DNA from: Senimuribacter intestinalis
GTDB lineage: Bacteria; Bacillota; Clostridia; Peptostreptococcales; Anaerovoracaceae
Assembly: GCA_943192975.1 (NCBI GenBank)
Contig: CALPCJ010000012.1
Location: 1-64,000 of the forward strand
Length of the DNA: 64,000 nt
Direction: 5' to 3'
This document shows positions 22,293 through 31,698 of the stretch, one piece after another (position 1 is the first letter of the stretch; every line of letters starts with the position of its first letter). Under the pieces are notes generated by a model. That model was not told where the DNA came from. It saw only the letters and a list, made by a program, of their open reading frames with translations, and searched no databases. A program made the position numbers and the translations under genes.

Positions 22293-23627
22293 ATGCCTAT
22301 TGGTGGTGGTACTTTCACAGTACAGAACAAAATTCTTCCTGGCGCTTACATTAACTTCGTAAGCATGGGAACCAACGCCAAAATGGGAAGCCGTGGCGTC
22401 GCCGCCCTTCCCCTTGAACTTAACTGGGGACCTGACGACAAGGTCTTCACTATGACCGCAACCGACTTCAACGCGACCAGCTTGAAAGTCTTCGGTTACG
22501 ATCCTACCGACGCAAACATTCTTCTTGTCCGCGAAGCACTGAAACGCGCGAAGTCCCTTTTGATCTATCGCGTAAACGGTGGCGGCGCAAAGGCCAGCGC
22601 AACCGTCGGCGGAATGACTGTCACCGCGAAATATGGTGGCACACACGGAAACGACATCATGGTCGCCGTGATCACCAACGTCGACGACGCGACAAAGGTC
22701 GACGTCGTGACCTATCTTGACGGCGTGGTTATGGATAGCCAGACCGTCGCAAAATCCGGCGGCGCCGCTTCCCTGGTAGCGAATGACTTCGTAACCTTCG
22801 GAACGGCGGCAACTCTTACGGCCGCAACTGCAACCGCCTTGACCGGTGGAACGAACGCCACTGTCAACGCCGCAAAGCACACGGCCGCCCTAAACGCCTT
22901 CGAAGTCGAATCCTTCAATGTGATCGGCTATCCTGGCACGAATACCGACGTCAAGGCCCTTTATGGCGCCTTTGTGAAGCGTCTTCGTGACGACGAAGGA
23001 AGAAAGATCGTCGGCGTCCTTTACGACTACGACGGCGACAATATGGGCCTGATCAACGTCAAGAACGGCGTTATCCTGGCCAACGGAACCACATTGACCG
23101 GCGACAAGGCCGTCGCCTGGGTGACTGGCGCTTCCGCCGGCGCGGAAGTGAACGAATCCCTGACAAATACGGCCTATGACGACGCTGTGGACGTCGACAT
23201 TAAATATACGAAGTCCCAGTTCGAAGCCGCTATCAAGGCCGGCGAATTCACATTCTACGCCGACAACGGAAAAGCCCGTGTCCTGACGGACATTAACAGC
23301 CTTGTTACAATCGGCCAGAATATGTCTTCCGACTGGACGTCGAACCGCGTTGTCCGTGTTATGGACGGCTGGGCGAATGACGTCGCCAGAATCTTCGGCG
23401 AATCTTATATCGGCCTTGTAACCAACAGCGACACCGGCCGACAGCTTTTCAAGGCTGACCTTGTGGCGCTTGCAAATCAGTATCAGTCGATCGACGCAAT
23501 CAGCAATTTCAAGTCCGACGACATCACTGTCAACCAGGGCGACGGAAAACGCGACGTCGCGGTCGACTGCGCTTTACAGCCGAACGACAGCATGGAAAAA
23601 CTTTATATGACTGTCGTCGTAAACTAA
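22293..23627 (+). CDS. Contractile tail sheath protein
   Basis: 444 residues, XkdK-like. PGAYINFVSMG near the start, an inserted beta-domain (about 95-205, Gly/Thr/Ala-rich), and the conserved C-terminal domain with TFYADNGKARVLTDINSLVT, VVRVMDGWANDVARIF and PNDSMEKLYMTVVV. Presence of a sheath makes this a contractile (myovirus-type) phage. The sheath surrounds the tube encoded next and contracts on host binding. Confidence 0.93.
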   Translation: MPIGGGTFTVQNKILPGAYINFVSMGTNAKMGSRGVAALPLELNWGPDDKVFTMTATDFNATSLKVFGYDPTDANILLVREALKRAKSLLIYRVNGGGAKASATVGGMTVTAKYGGTHGNDIMVAVITNVDDATKVDVVTYLDGVVMDSQTVAKSGGAASLVANDFVTFGTAATLTAATATALTGGTNATVNAAKHTAALNAFEVESFNVIGYPGTNTDVKALYGAFVKRLRDDEGRKIVGVLYDYDGDNMGLINVKNGVILANGTTLTGDKAVAWVTGASAGAEVNESLTNTAYDDAVDVDIKYTKSQFEAAIKAGEFTFYADNGKARVLTDINSLVTIGQNMSSDWTSNRVVRVMDGWANDVARIFGESYIGLVTNSDTGRQLFKADLVALANQYQSIDAISNFKSDDITVNQGDGKRDVAVDCALQPNDSMEKLYMTVVVN

Positions 23628-23644
23628 GAAAGGGGTGACAGACA

Positions 23645-24103
23645 ATGAAAACTTTGAACGCACCTGATACCATTTCCGGCAAGGAAGGCCGCGCCTATGC
23701 GAAAATCAATGGCAACAACGAAGAACTGTTCTACGCGAAGACGATCGAAGCGAACGTCGAAAAGAGCAAATCCGAAATCAAGGCGATCGGGAAGCGTATG
23801 ACTGGCCACAAGACAACCGGCGCGAACGGTAGCGGTTCCATGACGCTTTACTATATGACGCCGCTTTTCCGCGAAATGCTTCGCCAGTGGAAGGAAACCG
23901 GAAAGGACGTTTACTTCGATATGGTGGTCGAGAATGACGACCAGGAATCTTCGGCTGGCAAACAGACGGTTCTTCTTATGGACTGCAATCTGGATTCCGT
24001 CGTCCTTGCGAAACTGGACGGCGATTCTGACGACGCCCTGGACGAAGACGCCGACTTCACTTTCGAAGACTTCGACATTCTGACACCGTTCACGAAGTTC
24101 TAA
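23645..24103 (+). CDS. Tail tube protein (XkdM-like)
   Basis: 152 residues. NAPDTISGKEGRAYAKINGN at the N-terminus and MTGHKTTGANGSGSMTLYYM followed by FREMLRQWKETGKDVYFDMV are characteristic of XkdM-type tube subunits that form the inner tail tube. Ends with an acidic strand region (DEDADFTFEDFDILTPF). Confidence 0.92.
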   Translation: MKTLNAPDTISGKEGRAYAKINGNNEELFYAKTIEANVEKSKSEIKAIGKRMTGHKTTGANGSGSMTLYYMTPLFREMLRQWKETGKDVYFDMVVENDDQESSAGKQTVLLMDCNLDSVVLAKLDGDSDDALDEDADFTFEDFDILTPFTKF

Positions 24104-24125
24104 GCTATCAAAGGAGGAAAACAAA

Positions 24126-24533
24126 ATGGGTAAATTACAGGAATTCCTTATGTCCAACCAGGACGACATTCAGGCAACAGCGGAAGTCACGGTCAGCGGC
24201 TTCCCTGTTCCTTTCACGATCAAGTCGATCACCGAAGGCGAAAACAAGGCCATTCGTAAGTCTTGCCAGAAAATCACCTTCGACAAGAAGACACACCAGA
24301 AGACCACGGAAACGGATCAGGACCTTTACAATAACCGTCTTGTGATCGCGTGCTGTGTGGACCCGAACTTCAAGGACGCGGAACTTCAAGCGAAATTCGG
24401 TGTCATGGGCGCCGAATCCTTGATCGACGTCCTTTTGAAGCCTGGCCAGTTCGTCGATCTTCTTCTGGGTGTCCAGGAAGTCAACGGCTTTTCTGACGAC
24501 GTGAACGACCTTCGCGAAGAAGCAAAAAACTAA
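24126..24533 (+). CDS. Tail assembly chaperone, short form (XkdN-like)
   Basis: 135 residues. FLMSNQDDIQATAEVTVSGF and PFTIKSITEGENKAIRKSC match XkdN. Analogous to lambda gpG: it binds the tape measure during tail assembly and is absent from virions. The last codons, GCA AAA AAC then TAA, form a slippery heptamer (24524-24530), so a fraction of ribosomes should continue in the -1 frame to 24739. Confidence 0.9.
   Translation: MGKLQEFLMSNQDDIQATAEVTVSGFPVPFTIKSITEGENKAIRKSCQKITFDKKTHQKTTETDQDLYNNRLVIACCVDPNFKDAELQAKFGVMGAESLIDVLLKPGQFVDLLLGVQEVNGFSDDVNDLREEAKN
24524..24530 (+). promoter_or_regulatory. Programmed -1 frameshift site A AAA AAC
   Basis: The heptamer is in the correct phase (third base of GCA, then AAA, AAC) and is followed immediately by the TAA stop at 24531. 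After slippage the frame reads L-I-T-G-G-G-V-D and stays open to 24739, as in the G/GT chaperone pair of other tailed phages. Confidence 0.85.
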
Positions 24534-24739
24534 TCACCGGTGGAGGTGTGGATGCTGACGCGGACGGCGAAGCTGTCTACGCACATTACGCCTTGCACCG
24601 GTTGAAAATCCTTCCCAGTACGCTTGTAGCCCTTCCCATTCGGGAACGGGCTTTTATTTATGCTTCGATTGACCTTCAAATCGAAAAGGAAAAGAAAGAA
24701 GCACAAAAAGCGAAACGGAAAGGCAAGAAAGGAAGGTGA
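24530..24739 (+). CDS. Tail assembly chaperone, frameshift extension
   Basis: The -1 frame downstream of the slippery site encodes about 69 residues: an acidic start (VDADADGEAVYAHYALHRLK), a helix (PIRERAFIYASIDLQIEKEK) and a Lys-rich end. Made as a fusion with the XkdN-like part (about 205 residues in total). A GTG at 24548 gives a start-like codon but has no good ribosome-binding site, favouring frameshift expression. Tape measure gene follows after 6 nt. Confidence 0.8.
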   Translation, partial: LITGGGVDADADGEAVYAHYALHRLKILPSTLVALPIRERAFIYASIDLQIEKEKKEAQKAKRKGKKGR

Positions 24740-24745
24740 TGAACC

Positions 24746-26650
24746 GTGGCCGGTGTCGCTACACAAATGACCATTCGCGACGGTATGACTTCGAAGCTGA
24801 ACCGAATCTTTCAGGCAGTATCGAGGACAAACCGCGCCCTGGAAACCACGGACGCACTGTCGGACCAGGTGAACCCTGGGGCCAACTTTGACAGGGCGGC
24901 TTCGGCCGCCGGTCGCGCTTCCGGCCAGGTTGATAATTTCAACAATCGCCAGCGCCAGTCAGAGGAAGGCGCCCGAAAGGTCGCTTCCGCCTGGGGCCTT
25001 GTAAAAAAGGCTATTGGTTCAGCCCTGGCGGCGATCAGTGTCCAAAAGGTGATCGAACTTGCGGACAGTATGACGTCGACCAGGGCCAGACTGGACATAA
25101 TGAACGACGGACTTCAAACCACGGACGAATTACAGTCTATGATTATGAAATCCGCCAACCGGTCCCGCGCCGCCTATCAGACAACGGCTGACGCCGTTTC
25201 GAAAATGGGTATCATGGCAAAGGACGCCTTTTCAAACAACGACGAATTGATCAAGTTTACAGAATTGATCAATAAACAGTTCACGATCGCCGGCACTTCG
25301 GCCGCCGGTATCGACGCGGCTATGTTACAGCTTACACAGGCCATGTCTTCCGGTGTCCTTCGTGGTGAAGAATTGAACAGCGTCTTCGAACAGGCGCCGA
25401 CAATCATTCAGACGATCGCGGACTATCTTGACGTACCTATCGGCAAAATTCGCGATATGGCCGCCGACGGTCAGATCACTTCGACGATCGTCAAAAATGC
25501 CATGCTGGCGTCTGCTGACGAAATCAACGCGAAGTTTGAAGCTATGCCTATGACCTTCGCCCAGGTCTGGACAATCGCGAAAAATATCGCCCTGGAAGCC
25601 TTTACCCCTGTTATTCAGGCGATCGGTTCCGGCGCACAATGGATTTATGACAACTGGTCCACTATCGCCCCGATCTTCTGGGGCCTGGCCAGTGCCGCCC
25701 TTGCCTATGCTGTGGCGCTGGGAATCCAGACGGCCGCAACCTGGATCGCTGACGGAGCCGCGAAGGCTTTCTTTACGACGCTTTTGACGAATCCGCTTTT
25801 CTGGATCGCCCTTGCGGTCGGCGTTGTCGTCGCCGCGCTTTACAGAATGATTCAGGCTGTCGGTGGCGTGAAAAACGCCTGGGAAATCTGCAAAGCGGCC
25901 CTTGTGGTCGCCTGGGCGGCCTTGAAGGTGGCGTTCTTTGCAACCTATAACTGGATCGCGAACCTGATTGACAAGCTGAAACTATGCTGGCAAAGGGCCG
26001 GCGTGGCCATAGCCGGATATATGGGCGATATGAAAGTAAACGTCCTGACAATCCTTCAAAATATGGTCAACGGCGCGATCGACATCATAAACAAGTTTAT
26101 CGGCTTACTGAACAAGATTCCTGGTGTCAGCATTGACGCGGTCGAACAAGTAACCTTCGCCACGACAGCAAAGGCAGAAAACGAAGCCGCGAAGCAAGCC
26201 GACGCCGAAGCCTTGAACAAGTACGAATCGGACATCAAGGCCGCACAGGCCCAGCGTGACGCCACCTATTCGGCGGCGAAGAAAGAACTTGCTGACGCTA
26301 CGGCCGCACTGTCTAAGACCTACGCCAACGCCAAAGCGGAAGCCGCACAGGCGAAGTCTGACGTCGGCGCCACGGACTGGAATGTCGACGGGACAAACGA
26401 CGTCGGGAAAGTCGATTCCGTGGGATCGGTCGGAAAAATTGACAGCGACGTAAATATCGCCGATGAAGACCTGAAATTCCTTCGCGACGTGGCCGAAATG
26501 CGCTATGTCCAGAACTTCGTCACCTTGACGCCGACTGTGGCTGTCGAAGCCCAGATCAGCGAAAAGGTCGACGTCGACGAAGTCGTCGAACGAATCGAAA
26601 GCAAGCTGGAAGACGAATTCACAGCGGCGGCGGAAGGAGTGTATAACTAA
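24746..26650 (+). CDS. Tape measure protein
   Basis: 634 residues. Sets tail length and is ejected with DNA. The TMP domain (about 75-270) includes TRARLDIMNDGLQTTDELQS and MLQLTQAMSSGVLRGEELNS, then VFEQAPTIIQTIADYL. Hydrophobic segments (about 300-420, such as FWGLASAALAYAVALGIQTA and LFWIALAVGVVVAALY) can insert into the host membrane. The C-terminal third is coiled coil, then an acidic end (DVDEVVERIESKLEDEF). Short compared with many tape measures, implying a short tail. Confidence 0.9.
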   Translation: MAGVATQMTIRDGMTSKLNRIFQAVSRTNRALETTDALSDQVNPGANFDRAASAAGRASGQVDNFNNRQRQSEEGARKVASAWGLVKKAIGSALAAISVQKVIELADSMTSTRARLDIMNDGLQTTDELQSMIMKSANRSRAAYQTTADAVSKMGIMAKDAFSNNDELIKFTELINKQFTIAGTSAAGIDAAMLQLTQAMSSGVLRGEELNSVFEQAPTIIQTIADYLDVPIGKIRDMAADGQITSTIVKNAMLASADEINAKFEAMPMTFAQVWTIAKNIALEAFTPVIQAIGSGAQWIYDNWSTIAPIFWGLASAALAYAVALGIQTAATWIADGAAKAFFTTLLTNPLFWIALAVGVVVAALYRMIQAVGGVKNAWEICKAALVVAWAALKVAFFATYNWIANLIDKLKLCWQRAGVAIAGYMGDMKVNVLTILQNMVNGAIDIINKFIGLLNKIPGVSIDAVEQVTFATTAKAENEAAKQADAEALNKYESDIKAAQAQRDATYSAAKKELADATAALSKTYANAKAEAAQAKSDVGATDWNVDGTNDVGKVDSVGSVGKIDSDVNIADEDLKFLRDVAEMRYVQNFVTLTPTVAVEAQISEKVDVDEVVERIESKLEDEFTAAAEGVYN

Positions 26651-27306
26651 TGAGCAACTACCGAATGACACTAATCGTCGGTGGACGGGAAATCAACATT
26701 CCCGTCCTTCCGGCGAAACTGAACGTGTCTTCGCCTGGGAAAAATGAGCGTGTAACAGTGCTTGACCTGGGCGAAGTCCTTCTTTTACGTAAAAAGGGCC
26801 TTCGGATTCTGTCCTGGGAAAGTTTCTTTCCGGCCGATTCCGCGCCGTACACTACCGGACAGGTTCGGGACCCTATTTCTATTATTCAGGCAATCCAGAA
26901 AGCCAGGGACAGCAAAACGCCGGTCCGCTTCCTGATAACAGGAACAGACCTGGACTGTAATATTCGAATGGGGATCGAATCCTTCGAATACGAAGAACGG
27001 TCCGGCGAACTGGGCGACCTGTACTATACGATCAAACTGTACGAATGGAAAGACACGTCGCCGAAGAAAATTGTCCTTCCAGAAAAGAAGAACACACCGG
27101 CGAAAACCCAGGAACCGGCCAGAGCCGGAAAGCCTGAAAAGAAATCAAAAACCTATACGGTCAAAAAAGGCGACTGCCTGTGGAATATCGCGAAGAAATT
27201 CTATGGCAAGGGAAGCGACTATACAAAAATCTATAATGCCAACAAGGGGACGATCGGAAAGAACCCGAATTTGATCTACCCTGGCCAGGTTTTCACAATT
27301 CCATAA
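26650..27306 (+). CDS. LysM-domain tail protein (XkdP-like)
   Basis: 218 residues, start overlapping the previous stop (TAATG). N-terminal domain (EINIPVLPAKLNVSSPGKNE ... ILSWESFFPADSAPY) as in XkdP, then a Lys/Pro-rich linker and a C-terminal LysM (YTVKKGDCLWNIAKKFYGKG ... GKNPNLIYPGQVFTIP) that binds peptidoglycan. Part of the tail/baseplate hub that reaches the cell wall. Confidence 0.9.
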   Translation: MSNYRMTLIVGGREINIPVLPAKLNVSSPGKNERVTVLDLGEVLLLRKKGLRILSWESFFPADSAPYTTGQVRDPISIIQAIQKARDSKTPVRFLITGTDLDCNIRMGIESFEYEERSGELGDLYYTIKLYEWKDTSPKKIVLPEKKNTPAKTQEPARAGKPEKKSKTYTVKKGDCLWNIAKKFYGKGSDYTKIYNANKGTIGKNPNLIYPGQVFTIP

Positions 27307-28262
27307 TGGCCATTCGTATTCAATACCAGAATAACGTCACAGGCGCGGCGTTCGATATAACGACGCTTGTCAGTGGCGCGAAATGGTCGACAAAACGGTC
27401 CGGTTCCCCCGCTTCCCTGGAACTGACCGCCATTGTCAACGACGAAATACAGTGGAGCCACGGCGGAATCGTCACCTTATTAGACGATAAAACCGGACTG
27501 TTTTATGGCTACGTCGTAAAAATCAGCCAGAACGAAAAGGAACAGGTTCAGATCACGGCTTACGATCAGACCTGGTATTTGAAGAAAAACAAGGACACCT
27601 ATGTTTTCAAGGGGAAACGTGCGGACCAGGTATTGAAGCAGATCGCCGAAGACTTCAAATTGAAAACCGGAAGCCTGGCAAACACCGGATATTCTATCCC
27701 GTCTATGATTGAAGACGGCCAGACGCTTTTCGACATTGTCTTGAAGGCTATCGACTACACCCTGATCAATACAGGGAAAATGTTCGTCCTGTGGGATAAC
27801 TTCGGGAAACTGACCTTGACAGACGTCGAAACGGCGAAACTGGACCTTTTTGTCGGCGACGGCAGTCTGGCGACAGGCTTCACCTACGAATCAGAAATTG
27901 ATTCCGAAGCCTACAACAAGATCAAACTGGTCAAGGACAACAAGAAGACCGGAAAACGTGACGTTTATATCTTCCAGGATTCTAAAAATATGACCTTGTG
28001 GGGTATTCTGCAAGACTATGAAGTGGTTGACGAAGACATGAACGAAGCCCAGATCAAGAAACGCGGCGGACAAATGCTGGAACTATACAACAGACCGAAG
28101 CGATCTTTCAGCGTCAGCGCAATCGCGGACCTGTCAGTCAGAGCCGGCCGCGCCTTGTATATCGGGATCGGCGCCGTGGGCGTGAAATCCTTCTTCATAG
28201 TCGAAGAAGTCACGCACGACCTTTTGAAAGAAACAATGTCCTTGAAATTAAAGGTGGTGTAA
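27306..28262 (+). CDS. Baseplate hub protein (XkdQ/gpD-like)
   Basis: 318 residues, overlapping the previous stop by 1 nt. WSTKRSGSPASLELTAIVND and ITAYDQTWYLKKNKDTYVFK, with a repeated barrel-like pattern and RAGRALYIGIGAVGVKSFFI near the end, match XkdQ-type late control D hub proteins that connect tube and baseplate. No lytic domain is seen. Confidence 0.88.
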   Translation: MAIRIQYQNNVTGAAFDITTLVSGAKWSTKRSGSPASLELTAIVNDEIQWSHGGIVTLLDDKTGLFYGYVVKISQNEKEQVQITAYDQTWYLKKNKDTYVFKGKRADQVLKQIAEDFKLKTGSLANTGYSIPSMIEDGQTLFDIVLKAIDYTLINTGKMFVLWDNFGKLTLTDVETAKLDLFVGDGSLATGFTYESEIDSEAYNKIKLVKDNKKTGKRDVYIFQDSKNMTLWGILQDYEVVDEDMNEAQIKKRGGQMLELYNRPKRSFSVSAIADLSVRAGRALYIGIGAVGVKSFFIVEEVTHDLLKETMSLKLKVV

Positions 28263-28263
28263 T

Positions 28264-28668
28264 ATGGGACTTCTTGAAACTATGAAACAAGTCGCACAAG
28301 CGACCAGCGACGCCGGTATGCCGACAGCTTTTCTGTTCGGTTCCGTGACGAAGACGTCGCCCTTGACGATCCGCGTCGACAACCGGTTCGACATATCCGG
28401 CGACGCTATTGTGGTTATGAAGGAATTCCAGGCCGGCTTCTATCCTGCCCACTACCACACCGGCGTCAAGGGTAGCCCTTCCACCGAAGAAAAGTCAGGC
28501 GGAAGCGGCGACGCGTCCTTCGCGGCACATTCCCACACCTTGAAAGGCAACTACCAGACCAACACCGACGCAAAGTCCGAATATTATTATGGCATGGCCG
28601 TCGGTGACAAAGTGGTCCTTCTGCGAAATGCTGGCGGACAGGCGTTCCTTGTCCTGGGAAGGGTGTGA
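28264..28668 (+). CDS. Baseplate protein, DUF2577 (XkdR-like)
   Basis: 134 residues. MQVAQATSDAG-like start (KQVAQATSDAGMPTAFLFGS) and VTKTSPLTIRVDNRFDISGD followed by a C-terminal His-containing YHTGVKGSPS. DUF2577/XkdR proteins are small baseplate components encoded between the hub and XkdS-like genes. The final GDKVVLLRNAGGQAFLVLGR is an OB-like strand region. Confidence 0.85.
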   Translation: MGLLETMKQVAQATSDAGMPTAFLFGSVTKTSPLTIRVDNRFDISGDAIVVMKEFQAGFYPAHYHTGVKGSPSTEEKSGGSGDASFAAHSHTLKGNYQTNTDAKSEYYYGMAVGDKVVLLRNAGGQAFLVLGRV

Positions 28669-28672
28669 TTTT

Positions 28673-29095
28673 ATGATACCGAACGCGTTAAACGTAACGA
28701 TCGGCGAAGACGTGGAGGTTCAGACCGCCGCCGAAGCGCCGACAAAAACATTCAAAATCGACTTCGACGCCGGCCGCGTCGGTGGCTTCTGTGATGAAAC
28801 GGAAGCCATGAAACAGGCCATTTACAAGATACTGCAAACAGAGCGCTTCGAATACCTGATCTATTCCTGGAATTACGGAATCGAACTGAACGCCGTTGTC
28901 GGGAAAAGTTTTCAAGTGTTTGCAAGTGAAATAAAACGTGTAATTCGCGAAGCCCTTCTGGCGGACAGCCGGATCACCGACGTCACAGACTTCGAAGTGG
29001 CCCAGATTAACAAAAGAACCGCTTCCGTGAAGTTCACGGCCGAAACTATCTTCGGCGAAATACCTATTGAAAGCGAGGTGAACGCGAATGTATGA
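28673..29095 (+). CDS. Baseplate wedge protein, DUF2634 (XkdS-like)
   Basis: 140 residues from ATG 28673 (an upstream in-frame ATG lies inside the previous gene). The segment TEAMKQAIYKILQTERFEYL then IYSWNYGIELNAVVGKSF is the DUF2634/gp25-like lysozyme-fold core found in baseplate wedges; it lacks obvious catalytic residues. Ends by overlapping the J protein by 8 nt. Confidence 0.88.
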   Translation: MIPNALNVTIGEDVEVQTAAEAPTKTFKIDFDAGRVGGFCDETEAMKQAIYKILQTERFEYLIYSWNYGIELNAVVGKSFQVFASEIKRVIREALLADSRITDVTDFEVAQINKRTASVKFTAETIFGEIPIESEVNANV

Positions 29096-30167
29096 GGATA
29101 TGACCTTCGAAAATATTATGGACCGCTGTCTGGACCGCGTGTCTTCTTCTATCGACAAACGCGAAGGTTCCGTCGTATATGACGCCATAGCGCCGGCGGC
29201 GGCCGAACTGGCGATCATGTATATCGAACTGGCCTACCTTATGGACCGCGCCTTTCCTGATACGGAATCCGGCGACGACCTGACGAAGAAAGTTCGCGAA
29301 AGAAGTATCTTCCGAACACCGGCAACCGCCGCAATTCGAAAGGGCTATTTTGAAGACGGAAACGGCGCCGCTATGGACGTACCGATCGGAACGCGTTTTT
29401 CCGGCGATAACTTGAACTATACCGTCACCGAAAAGATCGCAACCGGACAGTTTCGCCTTCTGTGTGAAACGCCAGGCGCGGCCGGCAACCAGTACCAGGG
29501 GAACCTTTTCCCGATCGACTACGTGGAAGGACTGGGCGCGGCCAGACTTGCGGACATTCTGATCAACGGCGAAGACGAAGAAAGCGACGAAAACCTTCTT
29601 GACCGCTATATGGACAGCTTACAGGCCCAGTCATACGGCGGAAATAAGGCCGACTACAAAACAAAGGTCGAACTTCTTCAAGGCGTCGGCGCCGTCAAAG
29701 TGTTTCCTGTATGGAATGGTGGCGGAACCGTGAAGATCGTCTTTGTAAATAGTGACTGGGGAATCCCTTCTTCCGACCTTGTCAACAGCGTTCAAACAGT
29801 CGTCGATCCAGTTCAGAACCAGGGCGTCGGTGACGGTATCGCCCCGATCGGACACGTCGTCACGGTCGAAGGTGTGACCGGAACCACGATCAACGTGTCT
29901 TTCACGCTGACTTTTTCTGGTTCGGCCACCTGGTCGACTGTCGAAACGTCTGTGAAGAAAGCTATTCAGGACTACTTTGACAGCCTGGCCAAAACCTGGG
30001 ACGAACAAGAAAACCTTGTCGTCCGCGTCAGCCAGATCGAAACGAAGGTCCTGAACGTCGAAGGCGTGATCGACATCACCGGAACCAAAATCAACGGCGG
30101 AACACAGAATATTTCCCTGGCTTCAAATGCGATTCCAGTTCTGGGGGTGGTAACAAATGGTTCTTAA
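29088..30167 (+). CDS. Baseplate J-like protein (XkdT-like)
   Basis: 359 residues. Baseplate wedge subunit. MTFENIMDRCLDRVSSSIDK then REGSVVYDAIAPAAAELAIM at the N-terminus, GAVKVFPVWNGGGTVKIVFV in the middle and GDGIAPIGHVVTVEGVTGT in the J domain. Follows XkdS and precedes XkdU as in PBSX. Confidence 0.93.
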   Translation: MYEDMTFENIMDRCLDRVSSSIDKREGSVVYDAIAPAAAELAIMYIELAYLMDRAFPDTESGDDLTKKVRERSIFRTPATAAIRKGYFEDGNGAAMDVPIGTRFSGDNLNYTVTEKIATGQFRLLCETPGAAGNQYQGNLFPIDYVEGLGAARLADILINGEDEESDENLLDRYMDSLQAQSYGGNKADYKTKVELLQGVGAVKVFPVWNGGGTVKIVFVNSDWGIPSSDLVNSVQTVVDPVQNQGVGDGIAPIGHVVTVEGVTGTTINVSFTLTFSGSATWSTVETSVKKAIQDYFDSLAKTWDEQENLVVRVSQIETKVLNVEGVIDITGTKINGGTQNISLASNAIPVLGVVTNGS

Positions 30168-30684
30168 AGAATACTGGCCGCGCTGTCTGCAAGAACTGAT
30201 TGAATTTCAGCAGATCGCCAACGCGGAACAACCTGAATTCGAAAAGGTCGTCAGTGACGTAAAATCGGCCGCTGACGACTTCTTTCTGGTGTCCCTGTCC
30301 GAATATGGGTGTGAACGCTGGGAAAAGATTCTGGGGCTTTCTGTGGAGCCTGGGGACACATTACAGGACCGCCGCGACCGAATCCTGATTAAGTACCTGG
30401 ATCAGCTTCCCTATACTTACAGGACGCTTTTGAAATATCTTGCAACGGTCAGCGAAGACTTCACAGTCACCCTAAACGAAAACGCCTACGATCTATATAT
30501 CAGAATCCGCCTGGAAGGCTACGCCCAGCGCGACGCCCTGGCGGCAACCCTGGGACAAATGATTCCGGCGAATCTGGTTCTTCGCTTGCGGACGGATATT
30601 CCACAAGACGACCAACCGGCCAAAACGGCCGCCTGTTCCGCTATGGCTACAATGAACCGGCACAAATACACGCCGGCAACGTAA
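30157..30684 (+). CDS. Baseplate protein (YmfQ/XkdU-like)
   Basis: 175 residues, overlapping the J gene by 11 nt. WPRCLQELIEFQQIANAEQP and CERWEKILGLSVEPGDTLQD followed by RRDRILIKYLDQLPYTYRTL are the conserved core of DUF2313 proteins (gpI-like) that link the wedge to tail fibres. Confidence 0.88.
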   Translation: MVLKEYWPRCLQELIEFQQIANAEQPEFEKVVSDVKSAADDFFLVSLSEYGCERWEKILGLSVEPGDTLQDRRDRILIKYLDQLPYTYRTLLKYLATVSEDFTVTLNENAYDLYIRIRLEGYAQRDALAATLGQMIPANLVLRLRTDIPQDDQPAKTAACSAMATMNRHKYTPAT

Positions 30685-30697
30685 GGAGGAAAAGCAA

Positions 30698-31444
30698 ATG
30701 GCAAAATTCAAGTCCATTGTCACGGACGGCGGAAGCGAAGCCCTAACAGCCCTTATCGCGTCCGGACAGAAATTGATACTGACACGCGCGGCCGCCGGAA
30801 GCGGCGTCGTCCAGGTCAGCCCTAACACACTGACCGATCTTGTAAATGCGGAAAACGTCAGCGCCAGCCTGTCCGAAAAGGAACTGGTCGAAGGTTCGCC
30901 TTCGATCATGCAAATTCCGGTACAGGTGACGAACGAAGGTCTGGAAGCAAATGTCTGGATCAGGGAAATCGGCGTCTTCGGCCTGGACATCAGCGGAAAC
31001 GAAATTCTTTTCTGTTATGGCTGGCTTGACGGCGAAGACAGCGACAACGTCCTTCCGGCGACAACCTTTGAAGAGGACGCCGACACGGTCCACATTCACG
31101 ACCTGGCCGTCTTTATCACCAACCAGGAAGCGGCGGCCGTATCTGTCCAGGTGGGCGTCGGTTCCTTTGTAACAACCGCGCAAATGACCGCATACGCCGC
31201 GCCTGTGCTTCATACCCAGGCCGCGACAACGATCAACGAAACGACCGGCGAAACCACGGAACAGGTTCAGCGACGCCAGGACAACGATATTCAGTCGATC
31301 CTTGAACAGTTGAACACCGGATTCACCGGAACAACCGTCACACACACTTTCGTTTCTGCACAGCTTCAATACTGGAAAGGCTACGACGGAACAGGAATTC
31401 CGGAAGGTATTCTGGATCAATCCCTGAACCGTCTTTATTTATGA
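30698..31444 (+). CDS. Tail-collar fibre protein
   Basis: 248 residues. N-terminal phage tail-collar fibre domain (FKSIVTDGGSEALTALIASG, then VWIREIGVFGLDISGNEILF), which attaches fibres to the baseplate. The rest is Thr/Gln-rich, ending TVTHTFVSAQLQYWKGYDGT. Short, so receptor binding probably lies in the DGR-diversified protein encoded downstream. Confidence 0.82.
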   Translation: MAKFKSIVTDGGSEALTALIASGQKLILTRAAAGSGVVQVSPNTLTDLVNAENVSASLSEKELVEGSPSIMQIPVQVTNEGLEANVWIREIGVFGLDISGNEILFCYGWLDGEDSDNVLPATTFEEDADTVHIHDLAVFITNQEAAAVSVQVGVGSFVTTAQMTAYAAPVLHTQAATTINETTGETTEQVQRRQDNDIQSILEQLNTGFTGTTVTHTFVSAQLQYWKGYDGTGIPEGILDQSLNRLYL

Positions 31445-31698
31445 CCAGAATCGGCGCCACACCGTCGGAAACGTCTTGCCTTATATCGAACCTATTCACG
31501 GAAATTCGGCCCGTCTGTGGCCGCTGTGAGGGCGACAGCGTGGTCCTGTGTGGCGTAACCTACGAAGGACAGGAAGAAACTGTCGTCCTTCGTGATTATG
31601 GCTTCGACTATTCCGGCGATCCGGAAACCGTCGAAAATATCCGAAAGCGAAGGTGCATCTATGGGAACAAGAAGAAACTACCAGCGGACTTCGAATAA
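31441..31698 (+). CDS. Hypothetical protein between fibre gene and avd
   Basis: 85 residues, starting as the fibre gene stops (ATGA). Contains four Cys (CLISN, CGRC, LCGVTYEG), beta-rich centre, and an end that overlaps avd by 38 nt in another frame. No family recognised. Translational coupling with the fibre gene and avd seems likely. Confidence 0.55.
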   Translation: MTRIGATPSETSCLISNLFTEIRPVCGRCEGDSVVLCGVTYEGQEETVVLRDYGFDYSGDPETVENIRKRRCIYGNKKKLPADFE

